Shown: positions 24,995 through 33,737 of the stretch, piece after piece
How the letters are laid out: the number at the start of each line of letters is the position of its first letter
How positions within the stretch are numbered: the first letter of the stretch is position 1
NCBI GenBank assembly: GCA_028867785.1
Contig: JAGWFS010000005.1
Location: 1 to 64,000 of the forward strand
Source of the DNA: Nitrososphaerota archaeon
GTDB taxonomy: Archaea; Thermoproteota; Nitrososphaeria; Nitrososphaerales; Nitrosopumilaceae
DNA length: 64,000 nt
Direction of reading: 5' to 3'
Notes under the pieces: generated by a model
What the model was told of the DNA's origin: nothing
Databases searched by the model: none
The model's input: only the letters and a program-made list of their open reading frames with translations
Program-made: the position numbers and the translations under genes

Positions 24995-25273
24995 GTGAAA
25001 AAAATAAACAAAACAAAAACAATCGTGACATTACACTTGATTGCAGTTGTAGTAGCAGCTGGAATTGCAATGATGGCAGAGGACAAAGTCTTTGCACAGC
25101 CAGTTACACAGAACAATGCAAATTCTCAGGTAGCGGATCAGCCAGACCAACCAGATTCGCAAAATAATCAGGCAAACAACATAGACAATCACAGTGATGG
25201 CGAGACAAATGATGACAACAACACGTCAAGTCGAGACTCTATTGGTGACGGAGACGGAGAGCACCAGGACTAG
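24995..25273 (+). CDS. Secreted acidic, Asn/Asp-rich disordered protein
   Basis: A protein of about 92 residues with a signal peptide (LHLIAVVVAAGIAMMAEDKVFAQ region, cleavage expected after VFA) followed by a low-complexity segment rich in N, D, Q, S and G (for example NNQANNIDNHSDGETNDDNN). It has no cysteine and no domain. Such exported acidic tails may bind cations at the cell surface, but no function is assigned. A TTG at 24983 is in frame; the GTG at 24995 gives the more usual short basic start (MKKINKTKT). A hairpin with a T-rich tail follows the stop codon. Confidence 0.55.
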   Translation: MKKINKTKTIVTLHLIAVVVAAGIAMMAEDKVFAQPVTQNNANSQVADQPDQPDSQNNQANNIDNHSDGETNDDNNTSSRDSIGDGDGEHQD

Positions 25274-25281
25274 ATCAAAAT

Positions 25282-25326
25282 AGAAAGTAGAGAATAGTGT
25301 TCTCCCCTACTTTTCTAAATTTTTAT
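25282..25326 (+). terminator. Hairpin with T-rich tail after the acidic secreted protein
   Basis: AGAAAGTAG (25282-25290) pairs with CTACTTTTCT (25307-25316) with one bulge, around an inner AGAA/TTCT pairing. A run of T and A (AAATTTTTATTTTCC) follows. It sits 9 nt past the stop codon at 25273. The gap to 25493 otherwise shows only A/T-rich promoter-like DNA. Confidence 0.5.
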
Positions 25327-25493
25327 TTTCCATATAGTAATTCATATTTGATGAATGTTGATTTTGGAAAACTTAGTTAGATGCACCTATATTGTAATAT
25401 ACTGAAATAACTGAAAAATCTCGAATTGGAAAGAAAGTTGCTTGAACCGTTTGTTATTACAATTAACATAAACCAAGTACACGGTGAAAAAAA

Positions 25494-26291
25494 TTGAAAG
25501 ATAAAGATCATAAGTCACTGGCTCAAGTAATGCTGAACAAGGTCCCCGAGATCACGTTGTTCTTTTGGATAATCAAGATTCTGTGTACTACAGTAGGCGA
25601 AACGGGGGCGGATTTTTTGAACATCAACCTGAATCTTGGACTCGATGGAGTAACGTTAATCATGGGAGCAATGCTTGCTGTAACGCTGATCTTTCAGTTC
25701 AAATCTAAAAAATATGTTCCTGGAATCTACTGGCTTGCAGTTGTTTTAATTAGCATAGTAGGAACTCTCATCACAGATAACCTGACTGACAGGTTAGGGG
25801 TGCCTTTGACTATCAGTACCATAGCCTTCAGCATCGTGCTTTCAATAGTCTTTGCCGTTTGGTATAAGAAAGAAAAAACACTATCAATACATTCAATCAT
25901 TACTACCAGAAGAGAGGCGTTTTATTGGCTTGCCATTCTGTTTACATTTGCACTTGGAACCGCCGCAGGGGACCTATTAGCTGAGAAAATAAATCTTGGT
26001 TACATGCTTTCAGCAGTTATCTTTGGTGCATTGATTGCATCTGTTGCAATAAGTCATTTCGTTTTCAAGGTAAATGCTGTTTTGGCATTTTGGATAGCAT
26101 ACATTCTAACACGTCCTCTTGGGGCTTCGATAGGAGATTATCTCTCACAAGATCTGAGTAATGGCGGTTTGGGATTGGGAACCGCAATAACAAGCATGAT
26201 TTTCCTTGGCACTATCTTAGCTACAGTCATCTATCTAACAGTAACAAAAAAAGATGTCATTAGAAAGAGTAATTTCGGAGACCAAGTATGA
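25494..26291 (+). CDS. COG4705/DUF347-repeat membrane protein
   Basis: A 265-residue integral membrane protein with about eight hydrophobic spans. Four related segments recur: TTVGETGADFLNINLNLGLD, GTLITDNLTDRLGVPL, LGTAAGDLLAEKINLGY and TRPLGASIGDYLSQ. These match the pattern of the DUF347 repeat, with a T/E-x-x-G-D and a following N-L-G. COG4705 proteins are widespread but uncharacterised. The conserved acidic and threonine residues inside membrane helices suggest transport. The start is a TTG at 25494; a nearby GTG frame hits a stop. Its stop overlaps the ATG of the UspA relic. Confidence 0.78.
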   Translation: MKDKDHKSLAQVMLNKVPEITLFFWIIKILCTTVGETGADFLNINLNLGLDGVTLIMGAMLAVTLIFQFKSKKYVPGIYWLAVVLISIVGTLITDNLTDRLGVPLTISTIAFSIVLSIVFAVWYKKEKTLSIHSIITTRREAFYWLAILFTFALGTAAGDLLAEKINLGYMLSAVIFGALIASVAISHFVFKVNAVLAFWIAYILTRPLGASIGDYLSQDLSNGGLGLGTAITSMIFLGTILATVIYLTVTKKDVIRKSNFGDQV

Positions 26292-26579
26292 TGATAAAAA
26301 ATATTCTGGTACCTGTTGTCGGATCAAAATATTCGGTTAAAGCATTTAATGCTGCACTTGACATCGCAAAAATATGATGCCAAAATCAGTATCCTGACTT
26401 GTTTAGAAAAAGAAAATATCTGTGTTTGGTGTATTAATAAAAAAGCACACATGCAAATAATTGCAGATGCAGGGAAATTTGCACATGATTTTCTCTCAAA
26501 ATTAGAAAATACAGCAAAAGATGCACAAGTTTCACTTTCTGTTCATGTTATTGAGACAAAATCTTGTCATAATTTTTAA
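26288..26579 (+). pseudogene. Frameshifted and truncated universal stress protein (UspA) gene
   Basis: The frame from ATG 26288 gives KNILVPVVGSKYSVKAFNAA then LDIAKI and a stop, the start of a UspA domain. The continuation, YDAKISILTCLEKENICVWC and beyond, is in the +1 frame; a change in the A-run at about 26369-26374 (five A where four or seven would be in frame) breaks the gene. The product also ends early at 26579: the C-terminal ATP-binding G-x2-G-x9-G-S/T signature is absent. It overlaps the preceding membrane protein stop by ATGA, so it was once its operon partner. Confidence 0.8.
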
Positions 26580-26640
26580 TGCAGATGCTAGCTCTGATTT
26601 GTCAATCCATCTTTTGAGGAAAATTGTTATTTTATATGAC

Positions 26641-26946
26641 ATGGGAAAAAGGAAATTTACCATAGACCTTGGCAATGAGAAGATAGAGGTAGAGGGCCAC
26701 CAGCACAAGAACGTGGCAATCAAATATCTCATGAAGAGGCGCAGATCCCTTCTTATGACACGCGACAAGGACAAGGTAGAAAAACTGTACGCTGCGGTGC
26801 CAAAAACAATCTCAATAGTTGGAGGACACGCAACAAAAACCTACAAGATAAACTGGGAACGGGAAGGCACGACAGAGTTTGAAGGGTCCAGATTTGTATT
26901 TACCTTGGCAGAACTTGAAAATCCGATACACGAGATCGCGTGCTAG
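26641..26946 (+). CDS. Conserved small protein, unknown function
   Basis: A 101-residue soluble basic protein that I do not recognise. It has the pattern of a small alpha/beta domain: two opening strands (KFTIDLGNEKIEVEG), a helix with KNVAIKYLMKRRRSLLMTRD, and later strands (TYKINWEREGTTEFEGSRFV). The central KRRR cluster could contact nucleic acid. The open frame extends further upstream into the UspA relic, but the ATG at 26641 begins the well-composed part. It is convergent with the XPD-like helicase gene. Confidence 0.6.
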   Translation: MGKRKFTIDLGNEKIEVEGHQHKNVAIKYLMKRRRSLLMTRDKDKVEKLYAAVPKTISIVGGHATKTYKINWEREGTTEFEGSRFVFTLAELENPIHEIAC

Positions 26947-26981
26947 TCTTTCTTTTTTGAGAGGTAAACCTGCGTTAAATT

Positions 26982-28679
26982 TCACACGGATTCTCTGTAG
27001 CTTGGAAAGCCCAAAACATCATAGTAAGCTTTGGGAACCATCGGTTTGCACTGATACAACAAGTCATTTGCAGCCTCATCAAGCACGTACGTTACTGCCC
27101 AGTCATTCTCGCTTCTAATCGACCTACCAAACCCCTGCAGTAGCTTCACTAGCGTCTGGGACTTGTACCACAGGGGAAATTTCTGCATCTTGTCCTTGGT
27201 TCTTTTTTCACTCAGGTTGGGGTATGGTGATTTTGCTATAATCTGGAATCTCGACAGATCGTCTTTCAAGTCGACCCCCTCCCACAATGACGATGACAAC
27301 AATACTCCACTTTCATCCATTGCGTGCTGCTGAATTATCTCGTCCTGTGTAGTTCCATTCTCGTTCCTGCTGTGGCAGATTCTAATCCTGCTTTTATTTT
27401 TCTGTGAAAGATTGTTCCGTATGTCAATACATCGTTTTTCTGATGAGGTAAGTATCAGACCCCGCTCATTTTGATGCTGGGACAAAATCTCGTCAATCCT
27501 TGATATCACTGCACGCTCGTCATCCCAACTAGATGAGTAGCTAAGCTTTCTGATGTTTAGAAAGTTGATTCTTCTCTTGTCTGGATGAAACGGCGATTTC
27601 GGCGTATCCACAAAGGCAACGTCTCCAGGATCAAGCCCAGTATTTTCACAAAAACTGGCCTTGTCGATTGTGGCAGACATGAAGACCTGCGTGTCAATGT
27701 CAAAGAATGTCCTGACATATTTTGAGATGTCAAGAGGCTTTACAGACAGCGATCTCAGGTTTCCTCTCTCGTCAAAGTATGGATTGTTTATGACAAAATT
27801 GTTCTTGTTCAACTCCAGCTCAACTTTGGCGTTTGCCATCTTTTCATAACGTGACTCTAGCCTTGCAAGCTGCATATAGTCAGGGTTTGTCTGGAATGTC
27901 CTGCTCTCCTGCAGCTCTTTTATCTGCTCAGAGTACGATACTGCAAGGTCATTGAGCAGCTGCACGACCATCCTGACATCATCAAGTGAATAGCTCTTGA
28001 TGTCAATCTTGCATTCCGTTATGTGTGCATTGTAAACATCGATGCCAATGAACTGGATTATCTGGTCTTCTATCTTGTGTGCCTCATCAAAGATGGCAAC
28101 TGGTTTGTTGATATAATCTGCATATACTTTCCTGCCAAATCTCATAAGCTGAAAATATGCAGCATAATTCCAAATGGAATGATCAGAAACCAGGGCACGA
28201 TATTTCTGTTCATAGTAGAAACAATAGGGATTCTTGGAATTTGGTTCAAGCTCGCCGATTCTGGGCTTGAACTTGCAAAATTCCTTGATCTCCTTTCCTT
28301 TTATTTTGACGGTCTCCTCACACAGCCCCTTTTCGCATGTCAGGCCTCTTTGAACAGCTTTTTTGGTCTCTGTCTTGGATATTTCCTGGTGTTCCATTAG
28401 CTTGAGACACGCAAAATTGGATTTTCCCTTGACAGGGTTGAGGAACCCGAGGTCTTTTGAGTACTGATCCTGGAGCTGTTTTGAAGCCGTAATGACAAAT
28501 GACCTGCCATAATATCTTGCAAGCGTTGCGGCAATGAGGGATTTTCCAACTCCCGTGGGAGCTGAAAGTACGACAATCTTGTATCCAGACTTTAGTTCCT
28601 GTTCCATTGCATGCAGTATGTCCTTCTGTATCTGTCTTGGCTGAAACTCTTCTGGAAAATGCTCTAAAACACTGCTCAT
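26982..28679 (-). CDS. XPD/Rad3-like superfamily 2 DNA helicase with Fe-S cysteines
   Basis: A 565-residue helicase. Walker A is SAPTGVGKS (39-47) and the DEAH box is in IFDEAHKIED (from 196). Between them lie cysteines at 91, 115, 120, 135 and 153, in the place where XPD/DinG proteins bind a 4Fe-4S cluster. Motif VI is GFGRSIRSENDWAVTYVLD. The family unwinds DNA 5' to 3' and acts in repair. It is shorter than eukaryotic XPD and typical of archaeal forms. A 9-bp inverted repeat (ATTGTAATT at 28727-28735 and AATTACAAT at 28759-28767) lies upstream of the start codon at 28679. Confidence 0.92.
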   Translation of the reverse strand: MSSVLEHFPEEFQPRQIQKDILHAMEQELKSGYKIVVLSAPTGVGKSLIAATLARYYGRSFVITASKQLQDQYSKDLGFLNPVKGKSNFACLKLMEHQEISKTETKKAVQRGLTCEKGLCEETVKIKGKEIKEFCKFKPRIGELEPNSKNPYCFYYEQKYRALVSDHSIWNYAAYFQLMRFGRKVYADYINKPVAIFDEAHKIEDQIIQFIGIDVYNAHITECKIDIKSYSLDDVRMVVQLLNDLAVSYSEQIKELQESRTFQTNPDYMQLARLESRYEKMANAKVELELNKNNFVINNPYFDERGNLRSLSVKPLDISKYVRTFFDIDTQVFMSATIDKASFCENTGLDPGDVAFVDTPKSPFHPDKRRINFLNIRKLSYSSSWDDERAVISRIDEILSQHQNERGLILTSSEKRCIDIRNNLSQKNKSRIRICHSRNENGTTQDEIIQQHAMDESGVLLSSSLWEGVDLKDDLSRFQIIAKSPYPNLSEKRTKDKMQKFPLWYKSQTLVKLLQGFGRSIRSENDWAVTYVLDEAANDLLYQCKPMVPKAYYDVLGFPSYRESV

Positions 28680-28726
28680 TTTTTCTCAGGTTATGAAAAC
28701 CTCTGCTGTCAGTACCTACTTAACTC

Positions 28727-28767
28727 ATTGTAATTATTCAAATAGCTTTCTTGCTGTCAATTACAAT
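28727..28767. promoter_or_regulatory. Inverted repeat upstream of the XPD-like helicase
   Basis: ATTGTAATT (28727-28735) and its exact complement AATTACAAT (28759-28767) are separated by 23 nt. They lie 48 nt and more upstream of the helicase start and 34 nt past the stop of the short minus-strand gene. The position fits an operator or a 3'-end element. Confidence 0.4.
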
Positions 28768-28800
28768 CTGTTTTACAAACCCGTCTGATTTTGGCGCCTG

Positions 28801-29004
28801 TTATTTTCTAATTGATACAATGATTCTTCCGTTTGCCTTGTCTCGTATGTTTACCTGTTGCGAATGAACTTGAAAATAGACATGGCCCATCAGTTCTACC
28901 AGCCCATCATCCGCATCAGATCTGCCACCTGACATCGCAACCAGGTTTTTCATTGCAATTCTAGTCTTTGGCACGCCGTGCTTTTTGATGAAATTGTCTA
29001 CCAC
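28801..29004 (-). CDS. Small protein of unknown function, start uncertain
   Basis: The frame yields at least 67 residues from a GTG at 29004 (VDNFIKKHGVPKTRIAMKNL ... QQVNIRDKANGRIIVSI), ending in strand-rich sequence. Upstream the same frame stays open to a stop at 29071-29073 and reads ISLDTEEAIRRRAEFYTSDV, which looks coding, yet it has no ATG, GTG or TTG. The true start may be the GTG, or a rare codon further up. No family is recognised. It is followed by the helicase and preceded by the glycosylase gene, all on the minus strand. Confidence 0.5.
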   Translation of the reverse strand: MVDNFIKKHGVPKTRIAMKNLVAMSGGRSDADDGLVELMGHVYFQVHSQQVNIRDKANGRIIVSIRK

Positions 29005-29095
29005 ATCGCTGGTGTAGAATTCCGCCCTGCGTCGTATGGCTTCCTCTGTATCTAGAGATATCGTGGCATACTAATGGTCACCCTTACTAATAAGA

Positions 29096-29704
29096 TCAAC
29101 CTATCTTGCTAAAATTCTGAAGACTCTTCCAAAGATACCAAGTAGCCACACTTCTGTACGGCCTCCACCTCCTGCCAATATCTTCCACCTCGTTTGGTTT
29201 TGGCAGCTCGGGCAACGAAAACGCCATCCGGACGCCTTTTTGCAACCCAAGATCATGGACGGGCAAAACGTCTGGCCTCTCAAGCGAGAAAATAAGAAAC
29301 ATCTCAGCAGTCCATCTCCCAATCCCTTTTACCTGCGTCAGGTGGACAACTACCTCCTCATCGCTCATCTTTGAAAGCATTCCCAGTCTGACCTTGCCCT
29401 GGCTTACATTTCTTGCCAAATCCTTGATGTATTCTGCCTTCATGCTTGAAAGTCCCACCGAACGAAGTTTGGACTTTTTTGTGGCAAGAATCTCCTCTGC
29501 TGTAGGAAACTTGGGGTAAAGATCCTTGAATCGGCAAAAGATTACGTCTGCAGCCCTTGTTGCAAGCTGCTGCGATATTATGGACTCGATCAAAACTGCA
29601 AAATGATGCCTTCTTTTCTTTAGCGTATAGTCTCCGACAGAATCTATGATTTTTTTCATTACCGGGTCTTTTTTGAGAAACCTCACTCCCTTGTGTACCG
29701 TCAT
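29096..29704 (-). CDS. HhH-GPD DNA glycosylase (AlkA-like)
   Basis: A 202-residue base-excision repair enzyme. The helix-hairpin-helix is LTQVKGIGRWTAEMFLIFSL (about residues 125-144), and the catalytic aspartate is in VLPVHDLGLQKG, as in AlkA and MPG2-type 3-methyladenine glycosylases. The N-terminal SIISQQLATRAADVIFCRF matches the family's Q-Q-x-x-x-x-A-A segment. There is no Fe-S cluster loop at the C-terminus, so it is not an endonuclease III. It removes alkylated purines; the exact base range is unknown. Its start codon lies 1 base from the stop of the CDF transporter gene, so it is the last gene of a five-gene run. Confidence 0.9.
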   Translation of the reverse strand: MTVHKGVRFLKKDPVMKKIIDSVGDYTLKKRRHHFAVLIESIISQQLATRAADVIFCRFKDLYPKFPTAEEILATKKSKLRSVGLSSMKAEYIKDLARNVSQGKVRLGMLSKMSDEEVVVHLTQVKGIGRWTAEMFLIFSLERPDVLPVHDLGLQKGVRMAFSLPELPKPNEVEDIGRRWRPYRSVATWYLWKSLQNFSKIG

Positions 29705-29705
29705 G

Positions 29706-31064
29706 CTAGTTTGGCTCGGGATGTATGGTTACTACCGCATTTTTAATCTGATTTTTTATCCTAGACTCTATCTCAGAGACGATGTCATGAACCTGCTCTA
29801 TTGTAAGCTTGCCGTCAAAAGAACAGTCAATGTCTACCTTGAAGATATCCTGTAGCTGGAATGTAATGACGCGCCCGATTTTTTTGACACTCGTATATTC
29901 CTTGATGATGCTGGCCACCTGCTCCTCGATTGTAAGGTCTTCCACAGGAATGCTTTTCGGGATGGATACATAGGGCTCTAGGTGAATCGTAATGTGGTTT
30001 ACATTTTCAACCGATTTTTTAATCTGATCTTCTATCTCGTCTGAAACCTTGTGGGCGTCTTCAAGCGACATGCTTCTGTCCACCATCACGTGCAGGCTGA
30101 TAAAGACCCCGTCCTTTGCGGTGGAATAGCTGACGTTGTGTATGCCTGATACGCCATGAACCAGAGAGGCCACCCTGTTTACTATGTAATCGATTGGGAC
30201 ATCCTTCCATGTGGGCTCAAAGTGTACTGTGACCTTGCTGTTTGCAATGTTGTTTCTGATGTTCTTTTCCACGTTTGCACTTATCTCATGTGCCTCCTCA
30301 AAACTTGACGTGCCTTTCAAAGATATCGTAACCTCTGCAAAAATATCGCTTCCAGACCTTCGCATCTGCACGGACTCTGTCTTCATTACTCCCTCTGTAC
30401 CGCTAACTATGTCGCGGACAGTCTTCACCATGCTCTCGGGAACGGCATCAGTAAGCTCCATTGCATTTCTGTAGATAAGCTTCAGGCTGAGTACTGCAAG
30501 AAGTACTCCCAGTATCAACGCGGCAACAAAGTCTCCCTGATAGAACCCCATGGTAACAAGAACAATACCCACAAGCGCCACCGAGGTAGACCCCACATCC
30601 ATGAATGCATGGTAAAAGTCAACCTGGAGTGCAGGACCACCGGTCTTTTTTATTGCCCTTCTTAAAATGCCAATCCTTGCGCCATCCGAGCACAGGGTGT
30701 AAACTGCAGCGCCTATTGCCATTACGCCAGGCAATACGACAGGGCGCGGCTCCTGTAATCTCAAGATTGCCTCGAAGATAAAAAAACAGGCTATCACGAG
30801 TATGATGATGCCACCTATGAAACTCCCCATGGTCTCTATCTTGCCGTGTCCATAGGTGTGTTCTCTGTCAGGGGGTTTTGAGGCCCACCTTGCTGTCACG
30901 AGCAGTATGGCAGTAACCACGGAATCCAGCACTGCATGAATGCTATCGGTGACCAGAGCAAGGCTGTTGGAAAAAATTCCAATGAAAAGCTCTACCACAA
31001 AGGCAGAAAGTATTATCCCTAGGGAAATTTTCAGCGCATCTGTCTTGATGTCTTGTAAATTCAA
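29706..31064 (-). CDS. Cation diffusion facilitator with three C-terminal metal-binding-like domains
   Basis: A 452-residue metal/proton antiporter. The first 210 residues hold six helices; the metal site is visible as DSIHAVLDS in helix 2 and FYHAFMDVGS in helix 5 (the H-x3-D pair). Instead of one cytosolic dimerisation domain there are three consecutive copies (about 212-290, 293-370 and 375-450), each with a histidine in AHEIS, AHKVS or VHDIV and each ending in HFEP, HLEP or HPEP. Most CDF proteins are about 300 residues with one copy. The start is a TTG overlapping the TGA of the upstream kinase gene (TTGA). Confidence 0.9.
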   Translation of the reverse strand: MNLQDIKTDALKISLGIILSAFVVELFIGIFSNSLALVTDSIHAVLDSVVTAILLVTARWASKPPDREHTYGHGKIETMGSFIGGIIILVIACFFIFEAILRLQEPRPVVLPGVMAIGAAVYTLCSDGARIGILRRAIKKTGGPALQVDFYHAFMDVGSTSVALVGIVLVTMGFYQGDFVAALILGVLLAVLSLKLIYRNAMELTDAVPESMVKTVRDIVSGTEGVMKTESVQMRRSGSDIFAEVTISLKGTSSFEEAHEISANVEKNIRNNIANSKVTVHFEPTWKDVPIDYIVNRVASLVHGVSGIHNVSYSTAKDGVFISLHVMVDRSMSLEDAHKVSDEIEDQIKKSVENVNHITIHLEPYVSIPKSIPVEDLTIEEQVASIIKEYTSVKKIGRVITFQLQDIFKVDIDCSFDGKLTIEQVHDIVSEIESRIKNQIKNAVVTIHPEPN

Positions 31065-31828
31065 ACCTTGTACAGCCCCAGCACTTTCAATACGTTGTCA
31101 AAGTTCTCGCGCGACTGGTCGTGTTTGTATTTTTTCAGAGACTCGATCATCCTCTTTGTATCTGGAATTTTTATAATTTTTTTAACAATATTTGAAAGAC
31201 CGGAACCGATGAAGATGCTCTGTGTAGCAGAGGTCACGTTGGCTGTTCTCCGGTTCACACTTGCGCTCTCAAAATCAATTATGCGCGGGAATTTTCCTAC
31301 AATAACATGCTTGTGCATATAGCTTAGTTCTCCATGATCAAGATGGATCCTGTCTAAATTATAACAATCTTCTAGAATTTTACGCGCCACGGTTTTTAGC
31401 TTGGCCGCACTACCTCTGCCCTTTAGCTCTCCCACCCAATCAATTATCTTCTTTCCCTCTACGTATTCCATTACCATGAAATTTTTACTGCTGTCTATTA
31501 CCTTGGGACCGACATTTACTTTGTTGGCAAGCTTTAGAAACTTTGCCTCGCCTCTCATTTCCTCCCTGCTCGAGTCTGTCCTGCGTATCTTTAGGGCAAC
31601 CTGGTTCTTACCGTGTCTTGACAACACCACGATACCCACATAGCCCTTGCCCAGCACAGGAACATTGCCCAGCAGGGTGGGGCCGCAAAATGTAACATTC
31701 TTGATTCCAAGTTTTTTAAGCTCCAAGACTCGTTTTGCAACGGCTTTCTTTGTAGTCTTGGGATATCCTATAATGCGTGAATATGGCTCTTGGCCCAGTC
31801 TACCTATTGGTACTGAAAACGAGTCCAT
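31061..31828 (-). CDS. Archaeal atypical Ser/Thr protein kinase (COG2112-type)
   Basis: A 255-residue kinase-like protein. The glycine-rich loop is VLGKGYVGIVVL, the ATP lysine is in VALKIRR, the hinge is MVMEYVEGKKI, the catalytic loop HLDHGELSYMHKHV and the metal-binding loop IIDFESAS (D-F-E in place of D-F-G). This set matches the COG2112 predicted kinases related to RIO/Bud32. Substrates are unknown. The stop overlaps the CDF start, and the start overlaps the end of cca by 29 bases, so all are co-transcribed. Confidence 0.85.
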   Translation of the reverse strand: MDSFSVPIGRLGQEPYSRIIGYPKTTKKAVAKRVLELKKLGIKNVTFCGPTLLGNVPVLGKGYVGIVVLSRHGKNQVALKIRRTDSSREEMRGEAKFLKLANKVNVGPKVIDSSKNFMVMEYVEGKKIIDWVGELKGRGSAAKLKTVARKILEDCYNLDRIHLDHGELSYMHKHVIVGKFPRIIDFESASVNRRTANVTSATQSIFIGSGLSNIVKKIIKIPDTKRMIESLKKYKHDQSRENFDNVLKVLGLYKV

Positions 31829-33134
31829 CAGTAGAGGTAACCTCTGCCAGTGCCTTTTTAATGGATTTGCTTACCGGTTGGTTGCCATGCAGAACCCTAA
31901 AACCGCGCCTGATGTCTGGAATTATGCCGCTTGGCACACCTGCTTGTACTAGGTTCTTCCTCAAGAGATGTTCTAGAAATTTTTTTGCATCGTAAAACTC
32001 TCTTTCCTGCATTGACAGTATTCGTCCGCTTTCATCAATCCAGGTCATTATATTCTTGGAGTTCTTTGAAATAAAGCTCTCCGAGTCCATCTTTCTGTAA
32101 ACCTCCGGCCCGTTTTTTACGGTAAACTTTTCAATTGCGGGCAGGCGCAAAAGAAAAAGCATTGCCGCCTCTGATTTTTCGTCAGCTACTGCAGCCTTGC
32201 GTATGACCTCAAACCCTCCAAGCTCAAGCTGTCCGGCAAGGGAGGTAGTGCCGCGTTTTACCTGCCCCCAAATTATGTCAGGGCTTCTCCACTTGTAGTC
32301 AAATCTCACAATTAGCGCATTTTTCAAATTTTTCCTATTGGCGTTTCTCTGCTTGCCAGTAAAAAATACCATTGACTGTTTTTTCAGAAATGCTCTGGCA
32401 GCAAGTATGAATCTTGCCGCGTTTTGTGAAGAGATTGCAGTGCCCAGGTTTCTGTTGCTATCTACAGGATCTATCAACACAAGGGATGTCTCAAATTTTT
32501 TACTCGGGTTTCCTATGACATGTCCCTGGGTAAAGTTGGACGCTGCCTCTATTACGCCAAGAAAACTTCCATAATTATGAACAAGGACTTCTGCAACATA
32601 TCCACCAAAACCCTCTTTTGCTATTTCAGCACCATAGATGCCTACGCCTTTGAGGAATTTCTTTAAGAGTCTTACCTCGTTTTTCTTGGCATCATCAAAC
32701 GATTCCAAAATAAATTTGGTATGAAAAGATGATCTGTCAGCAGCGCTCTTCCACTGGCCCTTTTCTACATCATAGCAGGGAACAACGTTCACTCTTGTTC
32801 CCTTTATCTCGGCTTCAACATATGGATGCTCGGAATATCTTACATGTGGATTGAACTTTTTCATTGAATCAAAGCCGATTTTTTTCCCAGTCTCCTCGAA
32901 CTCTTTCTCGCCGGTATCAGTTTTCAGCTTGACAAATATGTCAAAGTCCATCTGGCCCCTAAGCCAGGTCCCCTTTGCATAAGACCCGCCAAGCTCAACA
33001 GCTACCACTTGGGCATGTCTGGCAGCTTCTCTGTTTACTTGTTTTATCAGAAAGTCCGCAAGCTCTTCTGTTTTTTCCTCCTCCTGTCTTGTAGGAATTG
33101 AAATCTTCCTTGCTTGTTCCAAAACCCTGCTCAT
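31800..33134 (-). CDS. cca: CCA-adding tRNA nucleotidyltransferase, archaeal class I
   Basis: A 444-residue enzyme that adds or repairs the 3' CCA end of tRNAs without a template. The nucleotidyltransferase signature GGSYAKGTWLRGQMDFDIFV (about 49-68) contains the catalytic D-x-D; the third carboxylate lies in VNVVPCYDV. The central and tail domains follow archaeal class I enzymes such as that of Archaeoglobus. The start ATG overlaps the stop codon of thpR (ATGA), and the end overlaps the kinase gene, marking a tight RNA-processing operon. The tRNA-Pro gene in this window already encodes CCA, so a repair role remains needed. Confidence 0.95.
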   Translation of the reverse strand: MSRVLEQARKISIPTRQEEEKTEELADFLIKQVNREAARHAQVVAVELGGSYAKGTWLRGQMDFDIFVKLKTDTGEKEFEETGKKIGFDSMKKFNPHVRYSEHPYVEAEIKGTRVNVVPCYDVEKGQWKSAADRSSFHTKFILESFDDAKKNEVRLLKKFLKGVGIYGAEIAKEGFGGYVAEVLVHNYGSFLGVIEAASNFTQGHVIGNPSKKFETSLVLIDPVDSNRNLGTAISSQNAARFILAARAFLKKQSMVFFTGKQRNANRKNLKNALIVRFDYKWRSPDIIWGQVKRGTTSLAGQLELGGFEVIRKAAVADEKSEAAMLFLLRLPAIEKFTVKNGPEVYRKMDSESFISKNSKNIMTWIDESGRILSMQEREFYDAKKFLEHLLRKNLVQAGVPSGIIPDIRRGFRVLHGNQPVSKSIKKALAEVTSTDGLVFSTNR

Positions 33135-33670
33135 TGTGCCTTTACCACCAGTAAATCAGAATATATCGGCCCATTTGAAGTTAAGACACTCTGCTTGAAT
33201 TTTAGCTCAGAAATGACATCCTCCCCAAGGCTGACCTTGCTGTATCTTGCCATCTTGTCCGAAATTCCATCTTCCCTGTTTCTTACCCTAAATATGGTGA
33301 GGTGCGGCCTGAACTGCTTGTCCTGCCTGAATCCCAGCGGTGCAAGCTTTTGCTCAACTTGGATGGCAAGCTCAACTAGGCGTGCTGCTGCTACCTCGTC
33401 CACCCCCACCCAAACCACCCTTGGAAACTTGGAATTGGGAAACGCACCAAGGTGAGTGAAACTTACTCGTATTGGTTTGAAGCTAATGCCTGAAAGGGCA
33501 GTTTTTACATCATAGGCAGCATCACCAGTTATCTCTCCCAGGAAAAATAAAGTGAAATGCATGTTCTGCCTGCTCACCGGACTTGCCTTTATGGCAAGAT
33601 CAGACTGTAGTTTTACTATGGAATTTAACGTGCCTTGATTGCAAACCTCAACTGCAACAAATGTACGCAT
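33131..33670 (-). CDS. thpR: RNA 2',3'-cyclic phosphodiesterase (LigT/ThpR family)
   Basis: A 179-residue 2H phosphoesterase. Both catalytic histidine motifs are present: HFTLFFLG (about residues 39-46) and HLTIFRVR (about 126-133). Members open 2',3'-cyclic phosphates or ligate tRNA halves. The open frame continues upstream across the divergent kinase gene, but the ATG at 33670 gives the usual start MRTFVAVEV, so the earlier part is rejected. It is the first gene of the thpR-cca-kinase-CDF-glycosylase run. Confidence 0.92.
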   Translation of the reverse strand: MRTFVAVEVCNQGTLNSIVKLQSDLAIKASPVSRQNMHFTLFFLGEITGDAAYDVKTALSGISFKPIRVSFTHLGAFPNSKFPRVVWVGVDEVAAARLVELAIQVEQKLAPLGFRQDKQFRPHLTIFRVRNREDGISDKMARYSKVSLGEDVISELKFKQSVLTSNGPIYSDLLVVKAQ

Positions 33671-33737
33671 TAGAAGAATTCTTATCCAATGGTCTATAAT
33701 AATTTCCGGTAGCTTCATAGACTGGAGGGGCAGGCTT

